DNA of 64,000 nucleotides. It comes from Caenorhabditis remanei (taxonomy: Eukaryota > Nematoda > Chromadorea > Rhabditida > Rhabditidae). Shown here in pieces: positions 33,036 to 46,160 of the stretch. Below the pieces are notes generated by a model that was not told where the DNA came from, did not search any database, and saw only the letters and a list, made by a program, of their open reading frames with translations. The stretch is from the NCBI RefSeq assembly GCF_010183535.1, contig NC_071332.1:13454001-13518000 (forward strand), read 5' to 3'. Position numbers and translations under genes: made by a program. The stretch's first letter is position 1, and each line of letters begins with the position of its first letter.

Positions 33036-34280
33036 GTTTGGTGATTGACTCGACGAAGTGAAGATTCTGACGGAGACCGTAGCTTTATAGTGCTCACCGT
33101 CTCTTCTTTGATTCACATTTCTATTTATTCAGTTGCCAAACGAGAAAAACCAAACGATTTTCAAAGCTAAAATTGATACGGTTGCTGAATTTTTGTGGAG
33201 TTTGAACAGGTGAATGTAATCGGCAAAGTTGATGAGAATGGTGTTTAGTGCGTTGTTAGAAGAGATTTGATTGAACTTCAGAACGCCTACAAATCTGGTA
33301 TGGGACCCGGTAATAGTCGAACTGTTGTTATTTTTTTAAATAATCAGTTTTTAATGCTATAAGCAATATGTCGAAAGTTCAGAGAACGGGCTTCTACCAG
33401 CTCGATTTCCAGTCTGATGGATGAATTATTTTCTGCTGTGATAATTGTTTGTTGTTTATTTTTATCTGACAATGGTAGACCGCAAAGCGTGTTGTGAGTT
33501 TGCCAATCTACATCTGGTCCAAACTTTTCTTTCTTTCTTACAGTAATCCAAGCAGAAACCCATTCTAAAGTCGCAGTGAAAAGAATCATGTCCTCCGTAT
33601 TTGCTCATCGTATTTGCTCAAAGAGCATCCTATGAATGTACAATTTTTGTTGGGATTGAAAACGAGAACACAGATCACAATATAACGAATAGGACACATC
33701 CTACCGTATTTCTTGACTTCGGAAATCATTGTCGAAAACAAGATAACTTGTCTGAAAACCCCCGTTTATATTTTGATCATCTGAAATGGTCCAATGAGTT
33801 ATCCCTTTTTTATTTCTATCTCTCTGTGTGATCATAAAAAATTACATGAAATCAAAAGTTCAGCTTCTCAGATAATTTAATGGATGGGTCCCTTCAGTGA
33901 CGACACATCGCAAATATTTCCGGCGTTAGGTAGTCCAATTTTATATTGGTTTTCTGTATAAAAAGAAGTCCAGATCTGGCACTGTTACTATATCTGTCTT
34001 ACATTTCTGACACCCTTGTCAAATCCAGATTACTTTCATTTTCGTATAGATTTATGCATATTTATGCTTCCTCTCACTCTCGTGCGTCTCTTTCATTAAA
34101 ATCTGTCACATCTTTGTTCTGATGGTCGAATTGTTGTGACGCAAAACTAACTCAAATACATAGGTCAAGATCTGAAATAATGAGTTGATTCGCTCGCAAA
34201 ACATGTGAGAAAAGATGAGATCAAGGAAATTTTGAAGTCCTCAGGTTATTAAAAACTTTATTAGTACAAAATTAATCAAT
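33036..34280. other. intergenic, including promoter side of split ShKT gene
   Basis: About 1.2 kb. An 81-codon minus-strand open frame (33344-33589) has no domain or partner exons. The segment should hold the ShKT gene promoter, but I identify no specific site. Confidence 0.45.
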
Positions 34281-35915
34281 TTACAGCAAATCCAACCCTT
34301 CTCTGACAATATATTTAATCTGGAAAACAGTGTTGTTCAACTGAAGTAGCACGAAATACTGATTCAGATCTTCATAATGTTTCGAAATGACATGAGATAA
34401 AGATAGAAGATCAGTCAATCTGGTTGGTCCATACTTTTGATGAGTGAGCATACAATACTCGAATAATGCAGAGGTGTAGAGGTTACGGTAGGAAGAAGAG
34501 AGTATACGGCCAGTTTCAGATAGGTTGGGGATTGCTGAAACTAGTTTGTACGTGACTAGGTAAAAGTTTAAGCTGACAGGTCTGCTAGATCATTTACAAG
34601 ACCAACGACCTAGTCACTCAGTTTCAGTTGCTTGTTTCTTACCTGGATTGGTGATCAAGATAACCAACATAAACAAAAACTCTTCCATTGTTATCTGTAA
34701 TTCTATTAACTGTCCCACCAATCTACATCGAATACGATTCTCCAAATCTTCCAGATCGGGACTCATCACACCAGGAGGTAAAACATCAGACCCATCTGGG
34801 AATGTCAAGAAGCCATTTCCCTCCGAATAAGCACGAAAAGCTGCACACAAACTTCCAACCTTCACAAAATATGCCTTGATCAGATTTTCTTGATCTTGCA
34901 GTTTTGAAAAGTACAGAAATGGAAACTTTCTCATGAAATCGATAGTAGTTACTGTAGATGTATAGGTCCAAGATTGAAAGTCCAGATACGGAGCTCTTGG
35001 GGTGTACCGTACTGGGCCTGATATTATAGTAGAAACATTGAGGTCGATGTCAGTAGGGTAGCAGTTAAAAATTGTGATGTTACGATTATAATTCCACTCT
35101 GATAACGTTTGAATTGTTTTGTGAAAATCAGTTTTCTGAAGTAAAGTCAGAATTGTCATTCCAGTTTGAATACACTTTTGGAATCGACAACACTGACATT
35201 CATGGACTGTCGGAATTACTGTAATTATTTCTAGTTATGAATGAGATTCAACAGCTTGGACTCACAGTTATAGCAACTCTCGCCACCCGTGCACGGTCTC
35301 AATGGTACTGTTCTGACAACATGACGACGAAAGAACATCTTGCAAGCATTGCAAGATTGTACCTAGAAAATTGACTTGTGAGATGATGTTTTATGTTGGT
35401 CTAAAGGCACTTTCGTACAAACGATTTACTTTTGAGAGATAGGAAAGTTTTTTGCACATCACACTCTGAGTCTGTAGTTCTGCCAAGCAACATGTATAGA
35501 TCAACACTGTTTATTTCAAAACGCTATGTACACCGGCAGGATGCAGGTGAGAACTACAAACTGTGAGAGTTTCTCACCGTGGAACACGGATAAATGCTTA
35601 TTACCAATATAGATCCTCTCTCACTATTACTGTCACCGATTAGAAAGAATTGCCCTCAACGACAAACAAATTGGCAGTGCTTCTTCCGTACTAATCGGAA
35701 TTGTGCTGTACAAATATGCCTCTATCATTTTGGCTAATTCAAATCGTCCGTTTTAGAATAGGTCCATCCATGTGCTCCAAGGATTATCCTACATTAACAC
35801 CAATTTGACTTACCCCGTAATTGAAGTCACTTGCTGGTCGTGAACAAACTGCACACAATTTTTGCATTGTATGCGATTCTTCAGAAATCATGATCGATGA
35901 AGAAGAAGAAGCCAT
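34281..35915 (-). CDS. nuclear hormone receptor (nematode supplementary type)
   Basis: Ligand-regulated transcription factor, 342 aa. Exons are 35915-35814, 35362-35266, 35218-34643 and 34534-34281. The DNA-binding domain has two C4 zinc fingers. Finger 1 is CAVC with 13 residues to CNACKMFF, so the P-box is CNACK, a form common in the nematode-expanded group. Finger 2 runs from PCTGGESC to CQCCRFQKC, followed by GM. The ligand-binding domain follows, with FLYFSKLQDQENLIKAYF and a PDGSDVLP segment near its middle and a helical C-terminus. Introns 1 (about 450 nt) and 3 are longer than average. It probably regulates metabolic or stress genes; ligand unknown. Confidence 0.92.
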
Positions 35916-36664
35916 TTTCATTGAATGACATGAAACTCAAACTTCTCGACCTACCGTATAAAGGGGTGAGTCTAACCTAGAAACTCATTGAGCACATAAC
36001 CAGTTTTCTGATTTGTGAATGTCAGAAGCAATGTTTTTTTCTCACAAACTTTGGGTTAGAAAGTTGTTCGTCACAGCTAAAGCAAAAAGTTCATCTGGAA
36101 ATAGGTTTCAATGGTCTAATGTCTTCATTCTTTCTAGATTCTGTTCATTAGCATAAATGTAAAAAAAAAGTACTGTAGAATTTCAGATTTTTCTTCACGT
36201 CAGACGCCCGTACGATCACAAATTAGAGAGGAGAGGTGTGTATGCTTCGATGAATTAAACAAAGGTTTTGGAGGGAGAAAACATATTTTCCTTCGGTAGA
36301 ACTATCCGGATCAGTGGAGCTTATAGTCTAGAAGAGAACCTTCTGACTGACTTTATTTGCAAGTTTCCAATTAGAAAAGTTCAAATTAACACAGGAAGGA
36401 AAAGTGCAAATTTCATTTCTCAAATAAATGACGGGATTAAGAATGAAGTCATTCCATTACAAGATAGTTCATATTGTTCCTGTTGTGTTCTTTTCAAAAT
36501 CAGGAAAACTCGAATGGAGTAACACTAAATGGAAATAAAAAATGAACTTTTGAACTTTTTAAGGCTGCCTTATCACCTACGAATGTTGATAAAAATCATG
36601 TTTCAACCTCACAGACGTCATTATTTTATTGACTTCATCCCCAATTTTTCAATCATTTTTCCAA
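35916..36664. other. intergenic between divergent nuclear receptor and CUB-like gene
   Basis: About 750 bp of shared upstream region. An 84-codon plus-strand frame (36268-36522) has no domain. A GTTGATAAAA GATA-like site lies near 36586. Confidence 0.4.
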
Positions 36665-38385
36665 ATGATAACTTTGTCTAAATTTTTATTTTTATTTTTC
36701 ATCCAATTTTCTATTGCCAATAGCCAAGTTCCCGGTAGGAATCTCAACGAAACGGTTGAGTTGAATTCACAACTTTCAGCTTGCAATGGCGGGACTATGA
36801 CCTTTGATTATTCAAAAAATACAATACGATTTCCGGATATAAATGATCTCCCAATATTCCCAGATAATTATATTTGTGATTTCAAGGTATCCGACATTTT
36901 TAAATTTATACTCATCAAAAGTATTTTTTCAGATAAATGTACCTCAAGGATGGTTTGCGAAATTTCAATTAGTTGTCAATGTAACTAACTATCAGAACGG
37001 ACCGGCACCGGTTCAAGTTATAAACCAATTGAATAGAAGCGAAGAGTGAGTCATTGATTGTTGAAAATTTCAGAAATATCTTTTCACTCAGTGTTGTTTC
37101 GTCTGACGACGATCTTTTCTTCTTCATTTCATCTGGTGGCAAAGTCAAATTATCAACAACAAACTCTAAAGTGCAGTTTAGAATTCAAGTTTCGTGGAGT
37201 TCGTGTAAGTGTCTTCCCACTTGAAATTAAAACGCTTTGTACCGGTTTCAGACCCATCAACTAAACAAACATTCAATGTGTCATCGTCCGATTATCAACC
37301 AACTGCTTACTCAACCTTGCAATACCCCATCGTCCATGTGAAGGCAGACACAAGAGTGTCTGCAACAGTCGCTACTCCATTTTCTCCACGTCACTCTCTC
37401 CAATATTTGCGTGGCCTCATTTTCTTCGATGGTCCCACAACGAATTCGACAAGTTTTGGAACTGGTTTGCAGTTGCTGAATGCAAAATCTCAATATGTAT
37501 CAACTGGGCAGTACATGACAGTTGTGCAACTTGAAGGATACGATGGACTACATTGCTTCTTGCAAGATTATGATAACACAAAAGAAATTGTGCAATTTCA
37601 ATCGGTGGTGTATACTGATCAGCCAAACGGTTTGACTTTCACTTTGGATGGAACAAATGGTCCATCTGCACTTCAATCTTGTACAAATTACTCAGAAATC
37701 TTGATTGGAATGAATGGAAATGGGTTGTTGCACGCGTATCTTGGAGGAGTCAGAAAAGATAAGAAGAATATGGTAAGGACATATAGGTGAGTTGTTTGAT
37801 GTATTCGAGTTTACAAATGCAGGCACTATTTTTCAGTGCTAATGACAGTTTGACAAACTTGCCCCAGGAATTTCAAAGTGACGTCAGAACTTATGTGTCA
37901 ACTGGAGGAAAATCCTTTATAAATATTAGTGACAATTGGAGTCAACTACAGGGGACAAAGTCGATTGGAAGAAAAGGATTTTTTATTTCTCCAAACTATG
38001 GGGCTCTAAGCAACGATCAATCCTTCGAAGCACAAATCAAAATGCCAAGTGGTGGAACTGCGTTTCGCCTGAATCCGTTGTCCCCTTCTTTTGTTGGAAA
38101 AGAGTTTGTGAAGATCACTTTGTGGGACGGTAGCCGTGTTGATTCTCAGAAAACGTGAGTGAATTTCAGAAGACATTTATGAATATTGAATTATTCAGAT
38201 TCTCTGCTGAAAATCAATTCGATGAAGGCGTTTTAGAAGTGTTTGGAGACCGGATAGATGTTCTCTATTCACAAGACACGCAGATTCCAACAACTGGATT
38301 TTATATGATTTTCGAAGTTGTTAACAGTTGCTATAGATTTTCGTGTTTGATATCTGTGGTTCTGGTTTTGTTAAATTTATTGTGA
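36665..38385 (+). CDS. CUB-like domain secreted/GPI-linked protein, first of tandem pair
   Basis: Nematode CUB-like family (often infection- or stress-induced), 495 aa. Exons are 36665-36886, 36933-37045, 37092-37204, 37252-37786, 37837-38154 and 38199-38385. The start at 36665 is the first ATG and begins a signal peptide (FLFLFFIQFSIANS). Family marks: CNGGTMTF, FPDNYICDFKINVP, then FFFISSGGKVKLSTTNSKVQ. A second, similar domain follows from about residue 150 (GLIFFDG onwards). The C-terminus is hydrophobic (LISVVLVLLNLL), as in GPI-anchored members. Intron phases match the next gene, so the pair arose by tandem duplication. Role inferred as gut or epidermal innate response. Confidence 0.88.
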
Positions 38386-38870
38386 CAATCAACGTATACT
38401 TGATATTCTCGTATTGCATAACTTTTAATTTGTTTTCGAATAAAGTTATTCTGAAAGAAATGTTGGTGCTCTCGAATTTTCAGATTTTACAGGGAAGCCT
38501 TCTTGAGGTCGTGATATAAATTTTCACTGTTTGAGAGAACGAAGTGACTTGAAAACAACGCACTCTGACTCGTTTCCAGTTTCTCCAGTTTATAGCTGAA
38601 GTAAACTCATTGTGTAACGGAATTCCTAAATAATGAATTTCAGTTCTCATCGAGTAAATGAGTCATACTCTCTCTCTCTCTAACAACTAGAAAATCAAAC
38701 GATCAAACAAAACTCTTTGAAGACTGATAGTTTGATTTCAATTTGAGTACAAAACACACTTTTATGACGCCGTGTTTCTTATCAGGACCCTACGGCATAT
38801 ATAAGCTGTCAGCTTCCAAATGCAAATACTGTAGTCTTTTTCATTCTTCTCGTTTTGATTCCGCCTAAAA
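38386..38870. other. intergenic between tandem CUB-like genes
   Basis: AATAAAG poly(A)-type signal near 38440, a CT dinucleotide run near 38672, and a TATATAAGC TATA-like sequence near 38798, about 70 bp before the next start. A separate promoter is therefore more likely than an operon. Confidence 0.45.
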
Positions 38871-40647
38871 ATGAAAGCTGCTTTATTGTTTCTCTTGATT
38901 GTAGTTTTTATTGCCGAGGCAGAAATTCCAGGTAATTCCATTTTATCCAGAATATCATGAACCTTCTTTTTAGCTTGCCTCACCGGCACTATCTCTTTTG
39001 ATCCACCTCTTGACACATCCATTGTTACATACTATCCCAATAGTTTCAATGGTAATAATGCTCCGCTTTTCCCGGATAACTACCAATGTAATTATCAAGT
39101 AAGACCTCAAGAATTCATATCGAAAAAAGAAAACTCTTCAGATTAATGTACCACAAGAATGGTGGGTGGAAATCCAGATGACAGTGCAGCTGGCAAATCA
39201 GTCAGATGAAAGAGTTTCAGTTGTAGTGGTAGATCAGATAGGACCTACTGAAGGGTGAACTATTTGATTGTGAATAATTGCGGCAACGTATTTCTTTGCA
39301 GAATTCAATACGCTTCTCAAGATTCGTTCTATTTCATCTCGCCTGGTGGAAGTATTCAACTATCAACAACAACCACAAAAACACAACTCGGTTTTTCGAT
39401 TCAATGGAAGAAATGTTGGTTTTTGTTTAGGAGATCAAAACGTTCAACGAAACGAAAAGTTTCAGATCAACCTTTTTCACCGAACTTGATTAATCTAAAC
39501 TTCTCCGATACCGTGCCGAAATTTTTGGATCTTTCCAATACAGTTCCCTATGTCATTTCGGCTGAAACTCGGACATCTGTTCTTGTGATACCTACTCAGG
39601 ACAATAAGTATCAGCACCTTCTACGTGGTATTCTGATCTATGATGGATTGACATGGAATTCCACATGTCTCGGAACAGCTAAGCAACTGTGGAAAAGTAA
39701 GACTCAATGGGTCTCGACTGGAAAAGAGATGACTGTACAGTTCCTTTTTGGAGCATCATCTGATAGTTTAATTCGATTGGTTTTTCAAGATTTTGAGAAC
39801 ACTAAGAATATAAAGCACTTCGAAGGAATACGTTCAGATTCAGAAGACAAAGTTTTTTCATTCGATGCAACAAAGGGATCATCAGCAATCATTACCTATG
39901 ACGGACAAGATCAAACAGTAGAAACTTTGAGAAGCTTTGGAGGGGACGGTACATTAGATGTATACGCTGGAGGAATCACACAAAGCAAGAAAAACCTGAT
40001 AGCCACTTACTCGTGAGTGAAGAGAGTATAGACATTCACATTTACCTCTATAGTATTCAGGGTCAGTTCAGATTCTCTTCGTCTTCCTCAGCAGTTCTAT
40101 GGAAACTTCAAAACTTATGTGTTTAGCGGTGATAAATATTCACAAGCAACATTCAGTCTTGTGAGAGACACTTCATTTTCGTCAACTAAGACAACTGGAC
40201 GGACAGGGTTTATCTCATCGAACCACTGGGGACAGGACGGTCAATCACAGTATGCCAGTGCAATCATCAATGCTCCACCAGACCAGTTGGCCACATTCTC
40301 TATAAACATTCATTCAGTTGATTTTACTCCTGGAACTATTTTGGTTCTGACAGGAAGTAATGGCAAAAATAACGTGTATGATGAGAAGTGAGTATTTTCG
40401 TGAGTTGTTTTAGAGATCAGTTACAGTTCACTTGCATCATTGCAAAACTTTCAGATTCGATATAAATCATTTGCCACCGATGAATCAAACAATCGAAATT
40501 GTTAGTGATAAACTCTCCCTTTCGTTCAACTCTAACGGAGTCGTTAATCGAGGGTTGTACATGGATTACAAAGTGATGAATACGTCAAAATCGGTTTCAT
40601 GCCTTTTCTTATCTCTTTCTTTCCTGATTCTTGCAATTTTCAACTGA
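38871..40647 (+). CDS. CUB-like domain secreted/GPI-linked protein, second of tandem pair
   Basis: Paralogue of the preceding gene, 492 aa. Exons are 38871-38931, 38974-39098, 39142-39254, 39302-39414, 39466-40012, 40061-40387 and 40455-40647. It differs by an extra intron after the signal peptide (MKAALLFLLIVVFIAEAE). Marks are CLTGTISF, FPDNYQCNYQINVP, FYFISPGGSIQLSTTTTKTQ and a second domain from GILIYDG. The hydrophobic tail (FLSLSFLILAIFN) suggests a GPI anchor. Exons 3 and 4 are both 113 nt, as are the matching exons 2 and 3 of the first copy. It looks intact. Confidence 0.88.
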
Positions 40648-41141
40648 ATTTTTACAAAAATGAAGATTCTTTCTCATAATACACGACTTAAACCACACTT
40701 CGGAAAAAAATCTGAACAAAGAACTACAAAACAAGTACGCCAAGCATAGTAGAAATGCTGCCATAAAATGGGAGATCGATCCTGATAAAGTCTCCTACTA
40801 CTCGGAATGTATAATCGCTGTATCGTTTGCCGCATTTAATGTATTACCGAAGACTTGAACGGTCTGATTGATAGGTAGGATGTTGAACATGATTCACTGA
40901 GAAGACTACCTATTTTCCAAGTCCAGTACGGTCATCACCTCTTTGATAATTACTTTTTTTCTTTTTTTCTCACAGAATCAAGTTAGAGTATAGACAAGCT
41001 TTGTGTTTTGGTTCACTGTCGTTTCTGGCGGATAGTACGAAAACGTGGGTATCAGAAGACCCAATCAGTCTAATTTCCGGTGAGGATCTTTTGAAAACAC
41101 TCAACACATTCATTACACTCATTTTTCTTGTTCTTTGAAAA
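40648..41141. other. intergenic, no gene seen
   Basis: About 490 bp between the CUB-like pair and the SRT receptor. No supported feature. Confidence 0.5.
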
Positions 41142-42365
41142 ATGAATAAAATTCTAGAGTACGGTTCTATTGAAAATATTCCTCTTTATAACTGCAGGTA
41201 AGTGACTAGATCGGATGTAATACTTCTAATGGATAGAGAGTTTTAGTGAGCATAGCTCCAGAAAATGGTCAAAAATGAATGGTGTTCGGCATGGATATCT
41301 GGGGCAGTTTGATGTTGCCTATGGAACCATTATCAATGTAAGCATAATTTCTTATGCTATGCTAGTTCAAATAAATTATTTAGATCATGTATCTTCCGAT
41401 CCTATCCGTAATGTTTAGACCGGAATACTACAAAATGTCTTGTTTTAAAATCATGATTTGTCTCGGTATAGTTGACATGCTGGCATTGTGCATAAACTCA
41501 ATAACTACTGGAATCCTGGCTATGAAAGGAGCCGTCTGGTGTACTTATCCAGTGTTTAATTATATTGTTGGAATGATTGTGTTGGGGCTATGGTGCGGGT
41601 CATGTATTATTGTATTGATTTTGGTGGCAAATCGGTTATTGGATTTAAGTGAACACTGGTTGGGAAAAAAGTTGTTTAATGGGTAAGTGATGCTCACTAA
41701 AAGCTAGAAATGTTCCAGACTTTTTCAAACTTACTCTTTTCTTTTTTCAGAAACCGCACATTTCTGGTCATGCTGATTCCTTTCTTCTATGGTTTGTACT
41801 TCATCATTTTCACAAATCCCGTCGGCTTCAACTCGAAATATTACACGTGGTTGTTCAATCCGTTGATAACTGACGAGAAGACGGATCAGGTATCTTTTCT
41901 GCTATTTCACAGATGTATCACTCCTTTTAGTACGTCAACATTCCTCACTGCATCAATAACATTCTGATTGTAGCCATAACATGTGTTTTATATGTATGGT
42001 TGTATCGTGAAGTGAAAGAAAATTTGGCTGCGATCAGCTGGAAGAATCGGAGACATGATTTAGTGAGTGTTCACGTAAACTTGGAAAACTTTTTTTGATT
42101 CCAGAGCTTTCAAATTTTGGTTCAATCCGCTATGATTTGTTTTATTAATTTCGTTGCTTCAATTATTTTTGTTTTAATGAATATCATAGAACTACCCATC
42201 TGGATAATTATTGTGGCTCAAAAAATGTGGCAGCTTATTCATGGAGCACCTGTCATCATATATCTCACTCTGAACAAAACGATAAGAACAGGAGTGATCA
42301 ACAAATTCCTTGTGGTGAAAAAGATATATTCTGTTACAAATCGCTCAGTTATCTCTCCGCAGTGA
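41142..42365 (+). CDS. SRT-family seven-transmembrane chemoreceptor
   Basis: Serpentine receptor class T, 325 aa. Exons are 41142-41197, 41247-41337, 41384-41682, 41751-41889, 41931-42062 and 42105-42365. Marks are the N-terminal EYGSIENIPLYNC, HGYLGQFDVAYGTIIN, then FKIMICLGIVDMLALCINS, GAVWCTYP and LWCGSCIIVLILVANR. The start at 42142 minus 1000 (41142) is supported by that conserved N-terminus. No damage seen. Presumed chemosensory receptor, ligand unknown. Confidence 0.88.
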
Positions 42366-43044
42366 TTCGAAATAAATTTTGTGTTTTCAGCCATAGTTAA
42401 CAGCTCTGTCACAGTACACTAACCATAAAAAGCTAATCATAAAAAACAAAAAAAGTTTCCTAGACAGGAAATTATTGATGAAAAAAGGTATTGGTCTGCA
42501 CAAAAACAATCATTAATTGTTATTCGGTTGCCTTATTTCTCAGACCGGAAGAACGTAATTCATAAGGTCGGTAACGCAAAAAAACAGTAGTTGATAGGGA
42601 AAAGGTTTCATGGATTAAAAATATCGGAAACAATTAAAAATATCGGAAACGATCATAAGAATAGATGGATAAGGCATGTAAACTCGTCAAACTTTAATAA
42701 TTTTCATCCCCCTCAAAGTCCTCAGCCTAGCTAATCACATTGTCATCAACAAGTTTACCATTAAAACCACAAAAGCTCACTAGAAAAATTGAAAATCAGA
42801 ATTTTTCAATTATGATAAAAAACTCACAAACAGCAAATAGATATTTCAGATTTTTTGAAGTACACTGTTCCGCAATCAGAACAACTCACAATCAGATGCT
42901 CTTCGAAGCAAACAAAAACACTAACACTTGTAAATGGTCTTTTAGAATTTAAAAGTTTTGTTCTGACTTTGTGTTCAAAAAAAGTTATATCTCACGTCGT
43001 CTTCTTTATCTACTCTACTTTTTAATCGGTCTGTCAATTTGAAA
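42366..43044. other. intergenic, no gene seen
   Basis: AT-rich, about 680 bp, with small open frames lacking domains. Confidence 0.5.
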
Positions 43045-43358
43045 ATGGAGACTTCTCCTGTGTTCGTTCTGTTCCAACTTTTGAGTGTTGTTATTAGTGA
43101 AGTTATCAACCCATTGCTACTATTAGATATGTGAGTTTAATTTTATAGACCCCTTGTTATATTCAATATTTAATTTTCAGCATAACCCTCTCGAGAACCA
43201 ATCGAAAATATAAAAAGTTTGTTAGATTTTTCACTAAAATTATGACGTTCTTCTATCCTTTCAGCGCAATCGGTCGTATAATTCGGATGAAAGAGGGGAT
43301 CAATGTACAAAACATATATCTTAGCAATTCTAGAATGAAAATTGTCAGTCAAGCTTAG
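43045..43358 (+). CDS. small two-exon membrane-like protein, hypothetical
   Basis: Exons 43045-43130 and 43181-43358 join in phase across a clean 50-nt intron to give 87 aa. The N-terminal half is hydrophobic (VFVLFQLLSVVISEVI, PLLLLDI). The second half is basic and aromatic (RKYKKFVRFF). It could be a small membrane protein or the decayed remains of a serpentine receptor. It sits tail to tail with an SRBC gene, 38 bp away. No family recognised. Confidence 0.35.
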
Positions 43359-43395
43359 CTTGTGGTGAAAATGTATGTCTGTCCAGATTTCTTTA

Positions 43396-44383
43396 TTATG
43401 AGCTGGGAGAAATTCTACTAGTCGACCACATCGGTTGGACAGACTCTTTTTTGAAAATTAACAATCTACAAATTATAATTGCCTCTATAACAAAACCAGT
43501 ATTTTTAGAAGCAGCACTAATTGGGCCAACGCTTTGAAAATTGACACTCGGGATATGTGCCAGAAGAAAAGATGGAAAAGCATCGAATGTACAAATCATG
43601 ACCGATTCAAGCAGGGCAATTCGTGTGGCCTAAAATTTGGAATGATTGGAAACACTGGCTTCAGGAGCAGTTATTCACTCTTGTAACCACGTGACTTGTA
43701 GAAACTCCATTACAATAATTCCAAACAAATAATCGGAAAACCAAAGATATAGTGAGAATTCCAATCAAAACATACATAATCTGTTCATACCATAACCAGT
43801 ATTCATAATAACATTGACTGATAGCACACTTCAGATTGTCACAAGTCAATGGAACATCAATGACATATCCACAGAAACCAAAAAGAACGTATTGTTCAAA
43901 AACGATATAGCAGATAATAGTTGCAAAAACTGCAATAATGGGTATCCCCGAGCGATAGTTGTGATAGAAAACTGGAATGTAAGCAGCAATAACTCGATCC
44001 AAAGTAATCAAAAAGACAACAGTAGCTCGAATAGTTCCAAGAGTTAGAGAAGGCCAGAGGAGATAGAATATGAAGTTTTTGGAGTTGAAAATGGAAGACA
44101 TTTGAAGAAGTAAGTAATAGAGCATGTTGAGGGCAACTGAATCAAAATGTTTTAATTGGCGAAGTAGAAAAAAGAAAGAAAGGAATGTTGGGAAAGAAAA
44201 CTTACTGAATAGTGTGTAAACGAAATCTGCACCAAACCGGAAGTATATGAGAGACCAATCTTGTTTTATCGGGGACTTCCTCTTGAAAAAAATAGAGTAC
44301 AACAAGAAAAAATTCAAAAAACAAGAAGTTTGAGCCGATAAAAAAGCGATAGACGCTACCACAATAACGCTAGCTGCGGGCAT
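43396..44383 (-). CDS. SRBC-family seven-transmembrane chemoreceptor
   Basis: Serpentine receptor class BC, 286 aa. Exons are 44383-44206, 44136-43688 and 43629-43396. The start at 44383 begins the first membrane segment (SVIVVASIAFLSAQT). Marks are FFKRKSPIKQDWSLIYFRF after helix 1, and the helix-3 end RATVVFLITLDRVIAAYIP. The final exon is ATRIALLESVMICTFDAFPS onwards. A decayed paralogue of the last exon lies at 46161-46439. Presumed chemosensory receptor. Confidence 0.85.
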
Positions 44384-44692
44384 TCTTCTTTTGAATGAAC
44401 AGTGGGAAGTTGAAAAGAAGAATGATGACAGAATGAAAGTAAAAAAGCAAGAAAATCTTCTAGTCACAGAATTGAACCGAAGTTTGTACTTTGTTATTAA
44501 TGCTCCAGTGATAATGAGACGCATGAGAAAAAATATGAAGGTGTAGTTAGAGGAAACCAGAAGACCCTAACCTGTCTGTGACTCAGTTCCGTGGAATTTC
44601 GTCTATGCTCAAAGAAGATTTCAAATTAAATTAAATTAAAGATTCAAAGTATCGAAACAAAAACTTTTATCAAATTAAACCAATTTATTGCT

Positions 44693-45980
44693 TCAAGAAG
44701 TGAATGCATGTTGGGAGTTGATGTGTAGAGACGAAACTTGTTCGGAGTTTATTGATATGCATTTCATGAAACCTGAAAAATATCTGCCTGGAAATAGATC
44801 CTGATGTTTTTACCATAAATTTTGGACCGAAAATGCCGAATGAAATACATAGCTACCAAGGGCTCAAGACATGGATAAATGGACACGAAAATTGGTATCA
44901 GATGTTGCAATTCCGGAACGGTGAAGCCAAAAAGTGGAAAATAAAACAAGCAAGAAACGGGAAGATACATGAAGATAGTGGGAATACATGTTTGGATAAC
45001 CAATGTTCGGAACAGTTGGTGTTGCATATTTTTTTTGCCAGTACTGGATAGACGTGTCTTGTTAAGACTACTGTAGGTCTTGATGCCGAAAAATAGGAGA
45101 CAGGAAAACGTGGCACTCATCATTGGAGTCATTACACTGATTACTATTATAGATGGCCAGTGAATTATTCTCTCAGAAGCATTTTGGGAGTTGGTATAGA
45201 AATATTTGGCTGCGATATAAGCGAAATCTGTTGAATCGAGACAATAAACTTTCTGAAACTCAGGATTTAGTTCTATGTCTTTCAGCTCTGAAGGTCCATT
45301 GACGAAGAATGTCAGACTGCCCCAAACAGTAGAAAATCCAATGACCAGAATCAAGTATCGAGGAGCAGTTCTCCAAGAAAACTTCTCTGTCAGAGTTAGT
45401 GGAGTCGTCACAGAAATGAACCGATAATAAAATTGCACGGTCAGAAGACATAGAATCATGGCAAAGCAGGACGAGTAGATTGCTGAAAATGATCAAGATG
45501 AAAACTTCACTCTATTTCAGTGTTTCATTATGTACATACATATTGCAACGGTTCCATAAAATTTGGGCATTTTCCAGTGTTCCAGAACTGTGAAGATGAC
45601 GAAAGTAGTTTCGGTGATATGGACGTTCTAAAAATTGACTTAGGGACGAAATGAATTCGGCACTGTGGCTAACAAATCAACTAGAGAAGATATTCAAACT
45701 TGAACAACGAAGTACATTTGTGCACATACAGCGCTACAGCACTACTGCATTCGAACAGACATTTTGATTGTTTGATACTCACCGGTTTGCACCAAAAATT
45801 GCAACATGAATAAAAAATGCCTAATGCCGAGAAACAGATCATCAAATATTTATAGCTTCCAAACTTTCTTTTGTCAGACTTTCCAATTAAAAATAATAAA
45901 AATGAATGAGAAGTTACAGACATAAAGAAACCAATTTTTTCAGTGATGAATGTTATTTCTAGCCATTTGTTCGAACACAT
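44693..45980 (-). CDS. Str-superfamily seven-transmembrane chemoreceptor
   Basis: 344 aa. Exons are 45980-45783, 45627-45540, 45482-44814 and 44772-44693. It has the same four-exon layout as the other Str paralogues here (88-nt exon 2). Start chosen at MCSNKWLEITF by comparison; upstream in-frame Met codons lack family similarity. Marks are FGSYKYLMICFSALG, FYYRFISVTTP, QLFRTLVIQTCIPT and YPCLEPLVAMYF. The tail is spliced through a 41-nt intron. It looks intact. Confidence 0.85.
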
Positions 45981-46160
45981 GATTGGAAAGAATGCGTATT
46001 GGTCAAGAGATATAAGAGATTCACTTCCGTGCTCAAACTCAATCATGAATAACAATCTGATGTTTATCGTGTGGGTGCCGTGCTCTTTGATTCTCGAAGA
46101 AACGGGTAACGAAGCTCAATGCACACAGATTTTAGTATTCATTTTAATATTGAGTCTAGA

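Noticed and set aside
33344..33589. 81-codon minus-strand gene right of the Maverick
   Set aside because: No recognised domain and no partner exons; probably chance.
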